A stretch of DNA of 64,000 nt from Thereva unica (taxonomy: Eukaryota > Arthropoda > Insecta > Diptera > Therevidae): assembly GCA_949987705.1 (NCBI GenBank), contig CATLJY010000013.1, positions 25,598 through 89,597 of the forward strand, given 5' to 3'. A model generated the notes under the pieces. That model had not been told where the DNA came from. It was given only the letters and a program-made list of their open reading frames with translations, and searched no databases. Positions 1 through 11,522 of this stretch are shown in pieces (within the stretch, counting starts at the first letter, position 1; each line of letters starts with the position of its first letter). Both the position numbers and the translations under genes were made by a program.

Positions 1-140
1 AGTACTATCCGCTGGGTAAAAAAACGACCTAAGCGGAACTTTGGTGACCCATTTAGGTTAGGGTTAGGTTAGATATGGTTAGGCTAGATTTGGCTGAGCT
101 GCTTGTGCTCAACTCAGACACTTAGGCCAAACGATTAGGC
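1..140. repeat. Short degenerate GGTTA-rich tract
   Basis: Positions 50-110 contain several imperfect GGTTA/GGTTAG units in a row, followed by diverged versions such as GGCTAGATTTGG. The tract is short and decays quickly. It resembles an interstitial TTAGG-like repeat, but simple-sequence drift would look the same. No gene is visible here. Confidence 0.3.
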
Positions 141-189
141 CTATTGTGACAGTGATCCCACTTTAAACCCGGTGTTAAAGTGTCGTTTC

Positions 190-1010
190 TTCGCTAAACC
201 AGCTCGCTAAATCAATCTTCGAGATTCCGAAAAGGGGGCTTGGAAAGGGTTCAACAAATGTATGGTTAGTATCCTTCTGCTTAGGGCTGAGCAGTAACAG
301 AGCAGATGTTGTACACTTTCTTCCTCGCCCAGATTCTTACAACTTCTGCAAAAATCGTAGGTACCGAGCCGAGAGAGCCGCATGTGTCCCAATCAGACAG
401 TGTCCGGTCGGTACTAACAATATAACTGAGAGGTCTTATCTTCCTAGCCAGTTCGTCAGCTTTACAGTTTCTCTCTTTATTTCGGTGACCCGGCACCCAT
501 ATGTGGAGGGTCCTGAAGTGCTGGGTCATCTCGTTAAGAGATCTGCGGCATTCATAGATAACTGTAGAACTGTTGGTGCAAGAGCGCATGCCTTTCAGAG
601 CCGCCTAGCTATCTGAAAAGATGTAGACAGACTCATTCCTATCGCTTTGTTGGTTGATTTGCAGAACAGCCTCTTGTATGGCTAGAACTTCCGCTTGGTA
701 TTCACTGCAGTGATCGGGTTGTCGAAAAGAAACTTCAATACCAAGCTCCGCGGAAAAGACTCCTCCTCCTACTCAACTCTCGAGCTTAGATCCATCAGTA
801 AAGAAGTTTATAGCGTCCTGAAAACTATATATGGTCAATTTCTCCTTTCACGACGCGAAGGAATTTGGGCCCTGTAATTCTTCATGAAGGTAACTTCGGG
901 TATGAAAACGTTGGTTTATATGGGGATGCTGACCGAATTGGGGCCGAGCCTGATCAGCTTTCATTGCGTGGGCAGCACGCACGGCCAAAATAAAACCCGT
1001 CCAATTTCCA
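190..1010 (-). pseudogene. LINE 3' end: RNase H domain and Cys/His tail (I/R1-like), degenerate
   Basis: On the minus strand, about 690-430 reads as a retroelement RNase H. It has a start like SEYQAEVLAIQEAV, an SDS motif followed directly by an in-frame TAG near 612-614, and the diagnostic WVPGHRNKERNCKADELAR block ending near 447. In another frame at 392-207 a CRSC...EESVQHLLCYCSAL segment follows, which is the Cys/His-rich tail found after RNase H in I-like LINEs. The frame change and the stop show it is dead. Sequence from 690 to 1010 probably belongs to the region before RNase H, but only the phrase around WTGFILAVRAAHAMKAD is suggestive. The order RNase H then Cys/His tail matches the fragments at 20.2 kb and 50.7-52.1 kb, so these may be one family. 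The 5' part (EN, RT) is absent. The LINE assignment is firm; the exact clade is inferred. Confidence 0.75.
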
Positions 1011-1233
1011 AGAAAAATGCGTCGGATACCAATAAAGGTCGATCCACACATATCCGTAACAGCACGGTACCAATGCTTTTCGTGTCAGTGTCTTCCGTGC
1101 TATATTTTCACTGACATTCACACAGCACTGCCTTTTTCCGTATCGGTGCATCATGGAATTTTGTGTGGTAAGAAAGTGGATTCGATCCAGTGGTGGACTC
1201 TTGTGGAAGTGGTCGCACAGAAACAGGTTTGAG

Positions 1234-1702
1234 TTTTTTTTTTTTTTTTTTTTATGTGAAAGACTAGAGTCTCAAGAAAAGCCCTTTATACTGTTGACAA
1301 TCTATTTTCTTCGTATAGAGTACAAGGTCGAACAGCAGCTCTAGTCGGGGAGGAAGGAACCGCCACAACCTTCCCGCGATATTTTTAGTCCACCTACTCC
1401 CAACCATTTTACTATCGCGACTCTGACATCGGGGCATCGAGAAACAACTCGCTGGAGTGTTATGCCTCCTGAAACGAGTTGAATCTCTTCAACCAACCGA
1501 TGACATGCGCTTTGGTGGAGCGGGGAAGGGCTAAGGAAGGCTATGACAGAAGGAATTAGGATTGCAAAGAGGGAAGAAGAAAGAAGGAAAGTTATGTAGG
1601 CGGGAAATTGGGAAAGGCTAGGACCGTGGCACCGCCGGGAATCGAACCCGAGACCTCTGTGGATAGTAGTCAGGCGCCTTACCCCTAGACTACCGAGGCC
1701 CC
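1234..1702 (-). mobile_element. tRNA-derived SINE, full-length copy 1
   Basis: Read on the minus strand, the element starts at 1702 with a tRNA-like head. It contains an A-box-like segment (GTCTAGGGGTAAGGCG) and a B box (GGGTTCGATTCCC) near 1640-1650. The body follows, and the 3' end is a run of about 20 A (T at 1234-1253 on the plus strand). The same ~460-bp unit recurs at 31895, 35866, 41877, 58017 and, in the other orientation, at 60496. The boxes imply RNA polymerase III transcription; this is known for tRNA SINEs and is not demonstrated here. The body is rich in AAG/GAAGAAAG. No clear target-site duplication was found. It lies a few hundred bases beyond a LINE remnant. Confidence 0.85.
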
Positions 1703-1933
1703 TAAGTAGGTATTTCAAATAAACTTTACCTACATACATTTCTGTTGAATTCTTATAAAATTTTCCGTTGAATTTAAAAAATATTTGTTTCATGTCCGGG
1801 ATAAATTAAAAAATACTGGAGGCAAAAGTATTTTTTATGTTTTTCACGAACGCCTGGAAGGTACTGAGATCGTCGGTGCCCCACTGCATCTGATGTCTGG
1901 AGACATGTCGTGCCTTTCTTAATTTGTTTGCAT

Positions 1934-2104
1934 GGAAGGAAGGCTATGACAGGAGGAATCAGGAATGTAAAGAGGGAAGAAGAAAGAAGGAAAGTTATGT
2001 AGGTTGAATAGTGGAAAGGGTGAAGGACCGTGGAGCTGGCCGGGATTCAAACCCTGAACCTCTGGAATGGTAGCCAGAAGCCTTATTCTCTAGGCTACCG
2101 AGGC
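1934..2104 (-). mobile_element. tRNA-derived SINE, head-only fragment, copy 2
   Basis: This repeats only the tRNA-like head and the first part of the body of the SINE, ending at GAGGC. It is more diverged than copy 1: the B-box region reads GGGTTTGAATCCC and the head carries several substitutions. The 3' tail half is missing. It is probably an old fragment in the same orientation as copy 1, only 230 bp away. Confidence 0.8.
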
Positions 2105-3388
2105 AAATACATCAAATATTTTGATATTTAATAAGAAATATTTAAAATGTGTCAATATGATTTTCGTTTGTAGAGAACTTATCAAATTTCAAATATTTTC
2201 ACTCCAAAGAAAACCCCATCCCCAGTTTTGCTTTCCCCAAGTTCACTACATTCATCTCTTCCTCCTTCTGTAACTATATTTAAAGAAAATATAATTTTGG
2301 GGTGGTTAAACATTTCCTGTATTAAAAGTTGTTAAACCAAGTAAATAAAAATCTTTAAATCTGCATTATATACGTACGGGCTCCTTATAAGTCATGCAGA
2401 AATTGTGATGCTTGAAGTAACATATTCATTGAACCGATATCCGCTTTTTCCATATTTAAGGGAGTTATCGATTTTCTTTGACTTCTTGTATGGTATGGCA
2501 TGGCTTTGGCAAAAAAACAATACAACGGGGGGCGGCAGGCACTGATATTTTCTCCAAATACCATATATACCATATACAATACATATAGACTCAAACACAG
2601 CTAGATAGAGACCAGGGAATCTAGTCAAGTATGGCATATACAACAAGGGAACGTTTAGAAGGATTTTTCAACATTCCACACCACATATTCTACAAATTTA
2701 TTCCTGATTTCCAATTTGTGTTACACATAAAAGCTTCATCCGCCACGAAAAAGGTGTTCGGTAAAACATTTTAACTGACAACTTTCTTAACGGATATACA
2801 CACGGATACTATGGATAGAGCCGTATCTTGTTCTCCTCTCGTCTCCTTTTTCTGTTTCTATAGATTGTACTGGGTACATACGTATATAAAGACACAAAGA
2901 GATTTTCCTCAACAAGACATTTAGCCGACATGTTTATTACCTTTCTGTATCGAATGGTGTTAAATTTTCTTTTTAGAATAGAATTTTCAAAAGAATTGAG
3001 GGTAACAACACCTGACGATATTTTTTTACTTCTTGTACTGTTCGAATGCTTCCCTTATTCGTTTTTGTTTCCTTTTTTTTGTTATTTTCTTATTTACATG
3101 TAAGTGGGTTTTATGCAGCTTTGTATCTTGTTATCTCCTTAAAGGGTTTGATGGGTGCCATTTGTTCCTACCACCTACTTATATGTATGCGGGGACAAAT
3201 TAAGGGATGATTTATTCGTTGCTGGTGTCTGCTTATTTTAAACATATTTAAATTGAATACTGAAATAGCGACGAATTATCTTCCAAACTACAAAATCGAG
3301 CATCGCATCTAGTTTTTAATACAAATAATAAGAAAAAGCATAAGCTCCTATTAAGTAAATAGAAAAATTAAACAGATTAGTGAATAAC
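2105..3388. other. Unassigned AT-rich stretch
   Basis: No protein domain, structured RNA or repeat unit could be recognised. Reading frames are short and lack family motifs. Homopolymer T and A runs are common. It could be intergenic or intronic. Confidence 0.5.
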
Positions 3389-3640
3389 TAGCTGTGCGCC
3401 TCGCTGTACCCATAAGCCGATAGTATGGCGTGCGCCAAATCAATTGGGAATCTCAAAATCGATGGGCAGTGAGAGTGTCAAATCCCACCACGAAGTACAT
3501 TCGTGTAACTCCGTTCGTTTAAAAACCCAAATCACTTACTCATTTATATCCCCAATCACAATTCAGCGGTCTCACTGCACTCTTGTCGTGGTTGTGTGGA
3601 AGTCGGTTAATAGGTCTGTACAAAAATAATGATTGCCGTT
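3389..3640. repeat. Dispersed repeat 'CTAGCT', copy 1
   Basis: This begins CTAGCTGTGCGCCTCGCTG and continues with a block (ATAGTATGGCGTGCGCCAAA, then AATTGGGAATCTCAAAATCG) that recurs almost unchanged at 29401-29705. Both copies end in a shared GGTCTCACTGC(C)ACTCTTGTCGTGGT segment. A shorter relative sits at 11203-11260. No coding capacity or terminal inverted repeat was seen, so the class is unknown. Confidence 0.65.
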
Positions 3641-5039
3641 CCCACACAAAGTTTCTGCCTTGCCCAGCATTTCTGCCTCTGTCGATTTTGAACTTTGTTG
3701 TTGATTCATAAGTCCTCAATCAATCAGAATAATCACAGCTGCGTCTGCGTAGGACAGACACACTTCACACTATGTATGGAGACGGTTAATACGTTCAATA
3801 GACAAAGTTTGGTAATATTGGGCGAACTTTTCAAATATTTAACAGCATGGTAAAGAGTAACTTTTCCTTAAGAAATATGAAACAAAAAATATGTCCCATG
3901 CAACATATTTGTATGTTGAAAAATCAAGCACCATTAAATCTATGTAAATTTCTAGGTACCACAGTTCAAAAAGTAAAAGCGATGAACATCCGATTATTGA
4001 ATTTGTTGTCTTTTTCGCCTAGAGACCTTTAATTTAAGCCATAGATTGCTGAAATTGGGCACATAAAGCTGAAGTTACTTCAATCCAAGTTCAGTGAACC
4101 GCGTTCTTCGCGAGAAATCTGCTACAAAATTGTACGTCGAATATCCGTAAATTACATCCAATCGATAAGAAACTTTGGAAATCGAATCGAAAAAACCAAA
4201 ACAAAATGGATCTGAGTTCTTTAGCAGTAATTTGAAGAGTACCTCCCATACAAAAGTTTTTTCAAAGGATTTTGCTATATCAGTACACTACAGATTCGAG
4301 ATAGAGGTATAAATTATAGCCTATATGTTTATCTGATGTATGAGCTATATTATTGTAAAGTTTCATTAAAATCCATTCAGTAGTTTTTGCGTGAAAGAGT
4401 AACAATATTAGAAAGGTAGAATACCATCTGATAAAATATGACAATGTATGTCGACTGTAAGACGACTTGTGTCCTAGAAGCAAACCATCGGGAATACTAG
4501 AAAATTCCATCCGACTCCGACTCTGCAGTTTGGGTTATAGTCCATTCAAAACGTGGGGGGCGGGGGGTGTTCCAAAATAACACCGTTAAGAAAATCGAAC
4601 CCTAAAGGTTTTTGGGGTCGCTGATCATGAAAATCGTGGTCCCGCGGTCGTAAAACAAGGGGCGTCACCCTTAAAAATTCAAAAAACGCCCCGTTTTAGA
4701 GGTTTTCGCGATTATTTCAATAATGAAAACCTAGTTGGGATGTGGGTTTGACCCTTTCGGTCCACATGAATAACTTCCCAGTATGATGAACGAAGGTGGA
4801 ATAAACTGACTTCTTACAAAATAGTTATACGTTTAGCACTAGTGGGAAATTGACTAGTATCAGAACTGGTGACTAAGCAATGCTGAGAGAAGCTAGTTCA
4901 AATAACTATAATAGTTGTAAATTCACAAGATTTTTCTAGTGAACGTTAGCGATCAAACATTTCCTGCGTATTGAGTTCGCTACACTAAAGCGGGTGCTTT
5001 AATTCGTATTGAGCGTGTTGCAGCGCCGGCGCCGTTGAT
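3641..5039. other. Unassigned stretch with a G-rich tract
   Basis: No gene or recognised repeat was found. A G-rich tract lies at about 4553-4568 (GGGGGGCGGGGGG). The remainder is AT-rich with short, featureless frames. Confidence 0.45.
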
Positions 5040-5470
5040 AAACTGGGAAGCGAATGACTTCATTTGGAAATTTCAAAGCTTTCCGTAGATATTAGCAAAA
5101 CTAATCAATATAAAGCACTTGTCAGACTTGACCAAAAAACAAAACAAATTTTGCGCTAACTACTGGAAATCCCGGGATGAACCGCAATTTTTTGAAGTTT
5201 TGTTGGAAAGCTGTCGCTGTGCAGAGCCCAAAAAAAGATCACTTCGTTTAGAACGGGTCTCATTCTATTGAGTTTATTAGATATTAGCAAAACTTATCTT
5301 ATTTAAGGTGTTTCTTATGAATCTAATGAAATTTTTTTCATGGCTTTTTTTCGTTAATATTCTTCTCTCGGACCTCAAATAAATCTGTATAGTTTTTGGT
5401 TCGCGCGGTATCGTGCAGGTACAAAATTCACGAGCCTCGTTTAAACAAAAAACGTTTCAACCGAATTCTC
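5040..5470. repeat. Dispersed repeat family R5, copy 1
   Basis: Several blocks recur in the same order elsewhere. CTTGTCAGACTTGACC followed by AACTACTGGAA resembles 19960-20020. ATGAAATTTTTTTCA, then TTTTTTCGTTAATAT, then GCGCGGTATCGTGCAGGTACAAA resembles 20865-20970. The copies are strongly diverged. No coding potential is clear; a LINE 3' untranslated region or an unclassified non-autonomous element are both possible. Confidence 0.5.
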
Positions 5471-5519
5471 TGAACTCTGTCCAGGGCGTGGTCTAAGCGA
5501 CATAAGTTGTAGTTAAACA

Positions 5520-5790
5520 ACTGTTCAGGCGATAACGTTTCAGCGGCTATCAAACAGTGAGATATAACTGTTTCCCAGTCGTTTTATCAGCGACAATAAG
5601 CGACGGTAAGACAACGGTCGCCCAACAGTTGTCGAAGATCGACGACGATCGTAAGTGGACGACAGTTGACGCCGACTGTTGAACAACCGTGGCCCGACGG
5701 TTGTGCCTACGGTCGTAAGAAGACGGTCGACGACAGTACTGTACCAGTGGTGTGCCGTTTGTTGCTATCGGCTGACGGTTGAAATTATTC
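5520..5790. repeat. Cluster of degenerate ACNGTYG words
   Basis: Many overlapping variants of ACGGTCG, ACAGTTG, ACGGTTG and GACGAC fall within about 250 bp, unlike the AT-rich surroundings. The spacing is irregular, so it is a cryptic simple repeat rather than a clean tandem array. No open frame of note was found. Confidence 0.5.
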
Positions 5791-5853
5791 GATTCCCAGG
5801 TAGGACAAATTTCACAAAACTGGTTAGCTTACATAGAATATACATTCCAACCT

Positions 5854-6052
5854 ATTAAAGCCCATTTACATTTCAAACGCAAAGTGGAAACGTAAATGGG
5901 AGCTCCGTTATCTCACAGAAATTTGTATAGTTTTCTCAATGTTGCACGAACGTGGATTCCTAGATGGTGAATAGAGAGGGACGCATACAAACTTCTATGC
6001 TATTTCCAAATTTTGTTTCCACTTTGCGTTTGGGATGTAAACGGCCCTAACC
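5854..6052. mobile_element. Small inverted-repeat element (MITE-like), ~200 bp
   Basis: The left end near 5857 reads AAGCCCATTTACATTTCAAA, then CGCAAAGTGGAAAC. The right end near 6014-6050 is its inverse, GTTTCCACTTTGCGTTTG then GGATGTAAACGGCC, with about five mismatches over 36 bases. There is no internal open frame. The size and structure fit a miniature inverted-repeat transposable element. The target-site duplication could not be fixed, so the superfamily is unknown. Confidence 0.6.
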
Positions 6053-9000
6053 TTTCCTTAATTGAGGCAAAAAAATACATTTATGTGCAAAGCGTCCCGA
6101 CTGACTGAGCGTAAACTTGCTGCTACATTGAAGTCTGACTTGAATGCAAATTGTACTCGGTACTCGATTCTCCCTATAAGTAATGATATGAGGAAAGTTT
6201 CTCGATATGAGTAGAACCGAAAGCCAGATACTCATACAAGTAAAGAATCGAATACCGCTAGGAATATCATCGCCAAAATTTTGCCGATCATCATAATACA
6301 CTGTTAGTTGGGGAACTTGCGACCAGATTGAGATTGATTCCATACGAAACCCACTTCCTTAGGTGTGGGGAGAAATAAGCTAGAGACTAGCCGAACATTT
6401 TCTTTGCAATTGCCTTTACCGATAATTTAGAAACCTCGGTAGAGGTTTCGAATCTTTAAATTTGAGACCTGAATGTGACGAACTGGATCTAAAGTCACTC
6501 CAAGCATACCTACTGTCATGCAATGATGAAAAGGTTTTTGACAATTGCGACCAGATTGTGGCTATTGGCTGGCTTTACCTCCGCTACCACTAACCGTGCT
6601 ATAAAGATATCAACAAATGATAATTTTAACTACATCAAATTTCAAATTGGGGTCAATAAAAATATATTGAATTAAATGCGATCAATTGATTAATTGATCG
6701 TTTTAAAAGTCTACAAAACGATTGAATGACACATTCTCATCACCCATTTATAAAATTTAAAACGAAACTTTTGTGAAATTGGTTTGCAATTCTGTCAGTT
6801 CAATCTATGACAATAAATTCGTAACGAAAAGGCCTGTTCCACATATACATATGTAGTTCATAGATCCGCAAAGCTGATATCCATTGCACAGGGAATAATT
6901 TATATCCCCATCGGTTCCAAAAATTGTACCTCAAAGGAAGTTTGTCATTTTACAGCTTTTTGCATATTCACTGCGACGCCAGAATCACAAAACTTGAAAA
7001 CAATTCAACAAAACGAAAACAAAAATCATTTCGCTTTTCGCATGGTGAAATTGGTCCGGCAAAATGAAATGCATTAAAAATTCATTTCTGCCTCCCCGAA
7101 AATGTCATGGAAAAGCCCAAACCTCAACATTGTCCCTTTGCGTTGCTTAGCTACGATTACGACTTCGAAATGAACAAAAACCCTTTTTCGGGTATTCCCC
7201 TTATTAATCCTGCCCCACGGAAAGAAATGCTCTTTATGACGTGAAAGATTTTTTTTCGTCCTGTGTGTGTTTGTGTGTGTGTGTGACTAAAGCGTGAAGC
7301 ATAAATAAATAATAAAATGGTTTTAGGTTTTGTTCACAGAAAGTACGGCAGCCGCAACGCCACACCCGACAGCTTGGGCTAAGGGTTGTATACAGGAGAG
7401 CCTAAGCCTATCACTCGTGCACTAAATAAGGTAAATGCTGATCCTGCAAACTCTTTCTAGGACCTAAAACCAAAAAGCAAAGGGTTTTGGATCGGGATGC
7501 GCGCTAAAAGCATGTTGGCTATGGTTTCTCAATTTATGTGCCTAGGTTTGTGCAGTATCCGTGAACGTGTTTGTCTTTGACCATAAAAGCCACAACAGAG
7601 GAACTATATCCTGGGGGCCCTCCACCAAAAACAATGAATTTTCGGGATAAATAAAGTTTGGTTTACGCACCTGATGTGGCTGTGCCATGAACTCAATGGC
7701 GGAAAGTTGTGGGGCTGTTAAGGGTGCTAATTTCATAAATTTGCAATTCTTGTATAAAAAAATATATACAGCACGGGAAAGGATTCTAGGCAGTTTCATT
7801 CAGACGTTAAGGGCTGTAATTATAAATTAAGACCATAAGGAGGGGCACTTTTAGAGAGGAAGAAGGTTTTTGTCTGATAGTAATTGGTGGTAGTAAAATC
7901 CTCTTTAAGGCTTTTGCTTTTCATTAGGATTTAATTTTGGTTTGTTAGTAGAACTTACTTATACTTTCAAAAGAAGATCCTTTTCAATATCAACACGAAT
8001 TAAAACAAGCGCATTGATTTCTCACTATACGAATTATAAATGAACAAGCTATAATCTGAACCACTTGTTTGGTATACGCAGTATTTATTAGTATGAAACA
8101 CATTAATTTGCTCTTCCTTCAAAAGAGTTTTCCATCTAGAGAGCAACTCTTTTAACCTCATCTTCAGCTAGTTGGATTTCGGGATCGGAATTTGCTTCAA
8201 AACCAACCAGAAGAAAACATTTTGGTGTAAGTGGCGATTTATAAGGTCATCACTTAAATAAGTTAGCGGTCCTGCATTTATAATTCTATCGGCTTCAGTT
8301 ATGAGTGCTGTTGGGTGACTCCTAAGTTGGTTGTCCGAAGAGGTCAACCTCGGGTTCACGCCAAAAACGAAAATTTGAAAGTAACTCTAAACGTACGACA
8401 AAACCAACAGAACATTACCAAAGCGATATCACGGGCCCTACAGACCGGGGCTGGCTAGCTGAAGGGGTTATGGGTGAGTGAGATTTCGAAGGCACAAATT
8501 TAAACTAGTGCACCACCACTTACCTGCATGTGCGAATCCCCATCAGAGGAAATGCGGAGAATTCGGGAGAACGAGGAGAGTACCTGTACTAGAAAGCGGG
8601 GAACATCATGTGCTGCTCTGCCATTGTGTCTAACTTAGCCCATCATCCTGTAGAGAAGAGATCGCAGAACAACCCAAACTGACCTCCTTTCTCCCACATA
8701 AACTCAACTGTTTTAAAAAACACCCTTATTTTAATTCAGTACACCAGTTACTAATATAACATTTAACAAGCACAAAATCAAATCAGCTGTCGTTCATACA
8801 AACATATACAACTCAAATCTAATTCTAATCAAATATTATCAACTCAAATATGAGAAAAAAATAGGTGCGGGGTGATGAAACATTACATTAGAAAAAAAAA
8901 TACTCATCGATCTGAAAAAACCCACCCTGGTACCATGACGTTTTTTTTTTTTATTTTAACAAAACGTTGAGCCTATAAATGAATGATACATTGCAAAACA

Positions 9001-10225
9001 ACGAAAAAGCTGTAAAAAATCAATATCAGAAATAAGGATTAAGTAAGTACATGAACCAAATTCAAAATTTCAAAACTAGGGCTTAATTAAGAAAATGATA
9101 AAAACTCTAAGTTTATATATAACACAACTTACAGGTAAAAACCGATAAATTTATTTTTATTTTTTTTTAAACTCACATTGTCATAGACAAAATGTAGAAA
9201 AAATTCGTTCAAATGATTAAAATGATTGTTCGCATTTTGTCAAATGATTAATTTACATTCAATAACTACCTTTTTCGGTGTACTGAATTACTCTCGACAA
9301 GTTAGTAGTACGTCTGGATTCGTGAGTCGCCCGCCGGCCGTAGGGGTGTCACCGGAAGATAATATTACTGGATTCAGGTTTTAGGGGGGGCTCATCGTTT
9401 TCCTCCTAACTTTCAGTAAAAACTTCACTCGCCTATCCTTTTCCAAACTCTTTTTTTTTGCATTTTTCCCCAAATTCCTATAAACATCAATCCCTTTTCA
9501 CGGTAGCTTAAGGTGGACTTCAAAAGCGGAAATATGCCAGTCGTTACAGTGCATGACCTTAACACTTTTTATCACTTTTTCCCGTAATTAGGTTAGAAAC
9601 TAACTCAAAATAGATAGCTCTGATCACCGGACAAAAGAAGATCATAATATGTATATACCTTACATTGTCCATTATCACCGTGGCAAAATATACCCCAACA
9701 GTCTCGAAACGTCTAGATGCCAACAACCACTCCTTAGGTTGAATGGGGCTATGATTTTATTTTTAGGCAAATTCTACAGCGACTCACAATTCCCTTAATT
9801 ATTTGACGTCCGCTTGGTAACCACAATTTGTCAGGAAGGCGCGTAAGCACCTTGTTAACTCCCTTTGTAATACTCGATCAAGTCAACAATTATTAGTTTG
9901 CTTAAATAATGTCTCTTAGGTAGAATTATTGAATTGACTATGTTCAGCGGTTTTTCCAATAGTTGCAATCGAGTACTCACCAGAAGATGACTGTCATCAT
10001 CAAAAGTAGGATTGAAAGTTAACAGGGCTAGTAGAGTAAAAATGAGCCTCAGTGGCCTCTACTTCCTCACGCTTACTGCGGTTCAGCTTTTATGGGGGTG
10101 CTTTCTTACAGGTAAGTGGTGGAGCAAATAACTAGATGGTCCCACAATGAGCCCTACGGTAACGCCTTGGCAGTGTGTTTATTCGGCATATTTGGAAAAA
10201 TTTCAGTGTATTGTGTGAGAGTGGG
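6053..10225. other. Long unassigned stretch
   Basis: No gene was supported over about 4 kb. Minor items: a short GT microsatellite at about 7261-7284; a CACCACCACTTACCT word near 8507 shared with about 43229; and a CCCACCCTGGTACCATGACG block at 8921-8940 whose reverse complement recurs near 52835. The longest frame (7542-7799, minus) shows no recognisable domain. Confidence 0.5.
8908..8955 (-). repeat. GGTACC-box repeat, copy 1
   Basis: On the minus strand this reads ACGTCATGGTACCAGGGTGG followed by GTTTTTTCAG, with a poly(A) side towards 8955. The same ~28-base block occurs in plus orientation at about 52833-52860 and in a diverged form at about 43414-43438. Each copy lies close to a homopolymer T tract. 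It may mark the end of an unclassified element. Confidence 0.5.
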
Positions 10226-10229
10226 TGGT

Positions 10230-11170
10230 TGGCCTCTTCGGACATTAGACTTCAAAGAATCACAGGACAATCTCCAATCAAAAATTAATTATAGGCCCAA
10301 AGTCCAGAGAGACATGTAAGATGCAACCCATATTGATTTCGTTTAGATCATTCAAAATTGCCTTGGTATCTGACATTGAAAAAATATATAGGCAAATTCT
10401 GTTACACCGGGAAGGCAGGAACTACCGAAGGATTTATGTGGAGGTCCGAACCAACCGAGCCCCTTTAACAATTTTGGCTGAAAACGGTGATATGTGGAAC
10501 TGCTGCTTCATCATTTTTTGCCACTCGTTAATTGAAGCAATTGATAATCAAATTCAAAGGTCCCTTAGCAGAAGACACATTTCGGGACAATTTTTGTGTC
10601 GAAGAAGAGAATGCATTGCTTATACACTCACGACACTTATTCAGTTGCGGGCATTCACCCTGCGCGCAATTGGCATAAAATTCCAAGGCCTTTCTCCAAG
10701 CAATATCGGACAATGAGCACGGCACCAACTCCTTACAAATTGAAGACAATTCTGAATGTTTAAAAGTACTAGAACAAAGGTGGATTCGGGATGTACATTG
10801 CTTCACCTTTGAAATCATACTTCCCAAACACAATTTTCAGCCACTTACACCTGACACCGATGACATCTCACGTTTGGATGCACTCACTCTAGGAGATTTT
10901 ATCATAGGACAGTCTCTTACTAGCCTACCAAATGCCTATTTGTCCAAGAGCAACATCCCTGCAGGGGCGATGGCTGCTATTGCTGAAAATGCATTCACGC
11001 TTCTAGAAGCGGTGGGAGCACGAGTACCTATGCTGCGGCCAAAATAGTTCAAGGTTGAATCCAACCTCTCCATCGGGGATCTAGGCATCATCAAAGAGAC
11101 TAACCTTCCGCCGTCGACTGAACGAATACTTGAAAACCTATCCAGGTTCGGATGGATTATGATTTTCATT
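10230..11170 (+). pseudogene. BEL/Pao LTR-retrotransposon pol remnant, internally deleted
   Basis: At 10321-10716 an open frame carries FRSFKIALVSDIEKIYRQIL, matching the early reverse-transcriptase block of BEL/Pao elements (usual form FR..-IALVADIEKMYRQI). Downstream at 10740-10830, in another frame, EQRWIRDVHCFTFEIILP matches the later LGIRWnp..DcFtF block. Only a little further, near 10850-10960, SRLDALTLGDFIIGQSLTSL matches the C-terminal integrase motif LTPGHFLIGrPLtsLP. RT and the integrase end are therefore brought together, with RNase H and the integrase core missing. The catalytic YVDD region is not recognisable. Frameshifts separate the pieces and no LTRs were found nearby, so this is a dead fragment. 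Confidence 0.8.
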
Positions 11171-11202
11171 AAAACCCAAAACAGTATGTTATATACGAAT
11201 AC

Positions 11203-11260
11203 TAGCTATGACCCGGTACGCCTCACTGCACCCATAACCAATAGTAGCCAATAAAAGCCA
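11203..11260. repeat. Dispersed repeat 'CTAGCT', short copy
   Basis: The stretch CTAGCTATGACCCGGTACGC followed by CTCACTGCACCCATAACC matches the start of the repeats at 3389 and 29401. Only the first ~50 bases are recognisable. It directly follows the BEL remnant. Confidence 0.5.
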
Positions 11261-11391
11261 TCCATTGACTTGGTATTTTTTGAGTTATGAATTTTACACA
11301 AATGAAGTGCCTCAAAGAACGGGTACATGGGTCTTGAGACGGCCGCCATGGATCTAACGGTATATTGAGTATACTATATTGCTTATTGCAT

Positions 11392-11522
11392 TTCAGTTTA
11401 GTTTCAATAGCGTCATGGCCTACCTATTGTTATACTGCTGCGTAATGACGTTAATAACAATTTTACATTTACGAAGCTGTCAAACAATAGGTAGGCCATG
11501 ACGCTATTGAAACTAAACTGAA
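11392..11522. repeat. Perfect 40-bp inverted repeat around a 51-bp loop
   Basis: The left arm, 11392-11431, starts TTCAGTTTAGTTTCAATAGC. The right arm, 11483-11522, is its exact reverse complement over 40 bases. The 51-bp spacer has no open frame. Perfect arms suggest a recent origin as a tiny hairpin or MITE-like insertion, or strong gene conversion. Flanks show no clear target-site duplication. Confidence 0.85.

Noticed and set aside
50..110. Telomere (TTAGG)n end
   Set aside because: Only a few imperfect units, rapidly decaying, with a LINE directly next to it; not a terminal array.
1640..1702. Functional tRNA gene (and similar sites at 32.3, 36.25, 58.4 and 60.5 kb)
   Set aside because: A and B boxes are present, but the acceptor stem does not pair and each is fused to the same ~400-bp body with a poly(A) tail, so these are SINE heads.
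7542..7799. 85-residue minus-strand frame as a small gene
   Set aside because: No recognisable motif, start context or homologous fragment in the window; length is within chance for this sequence.
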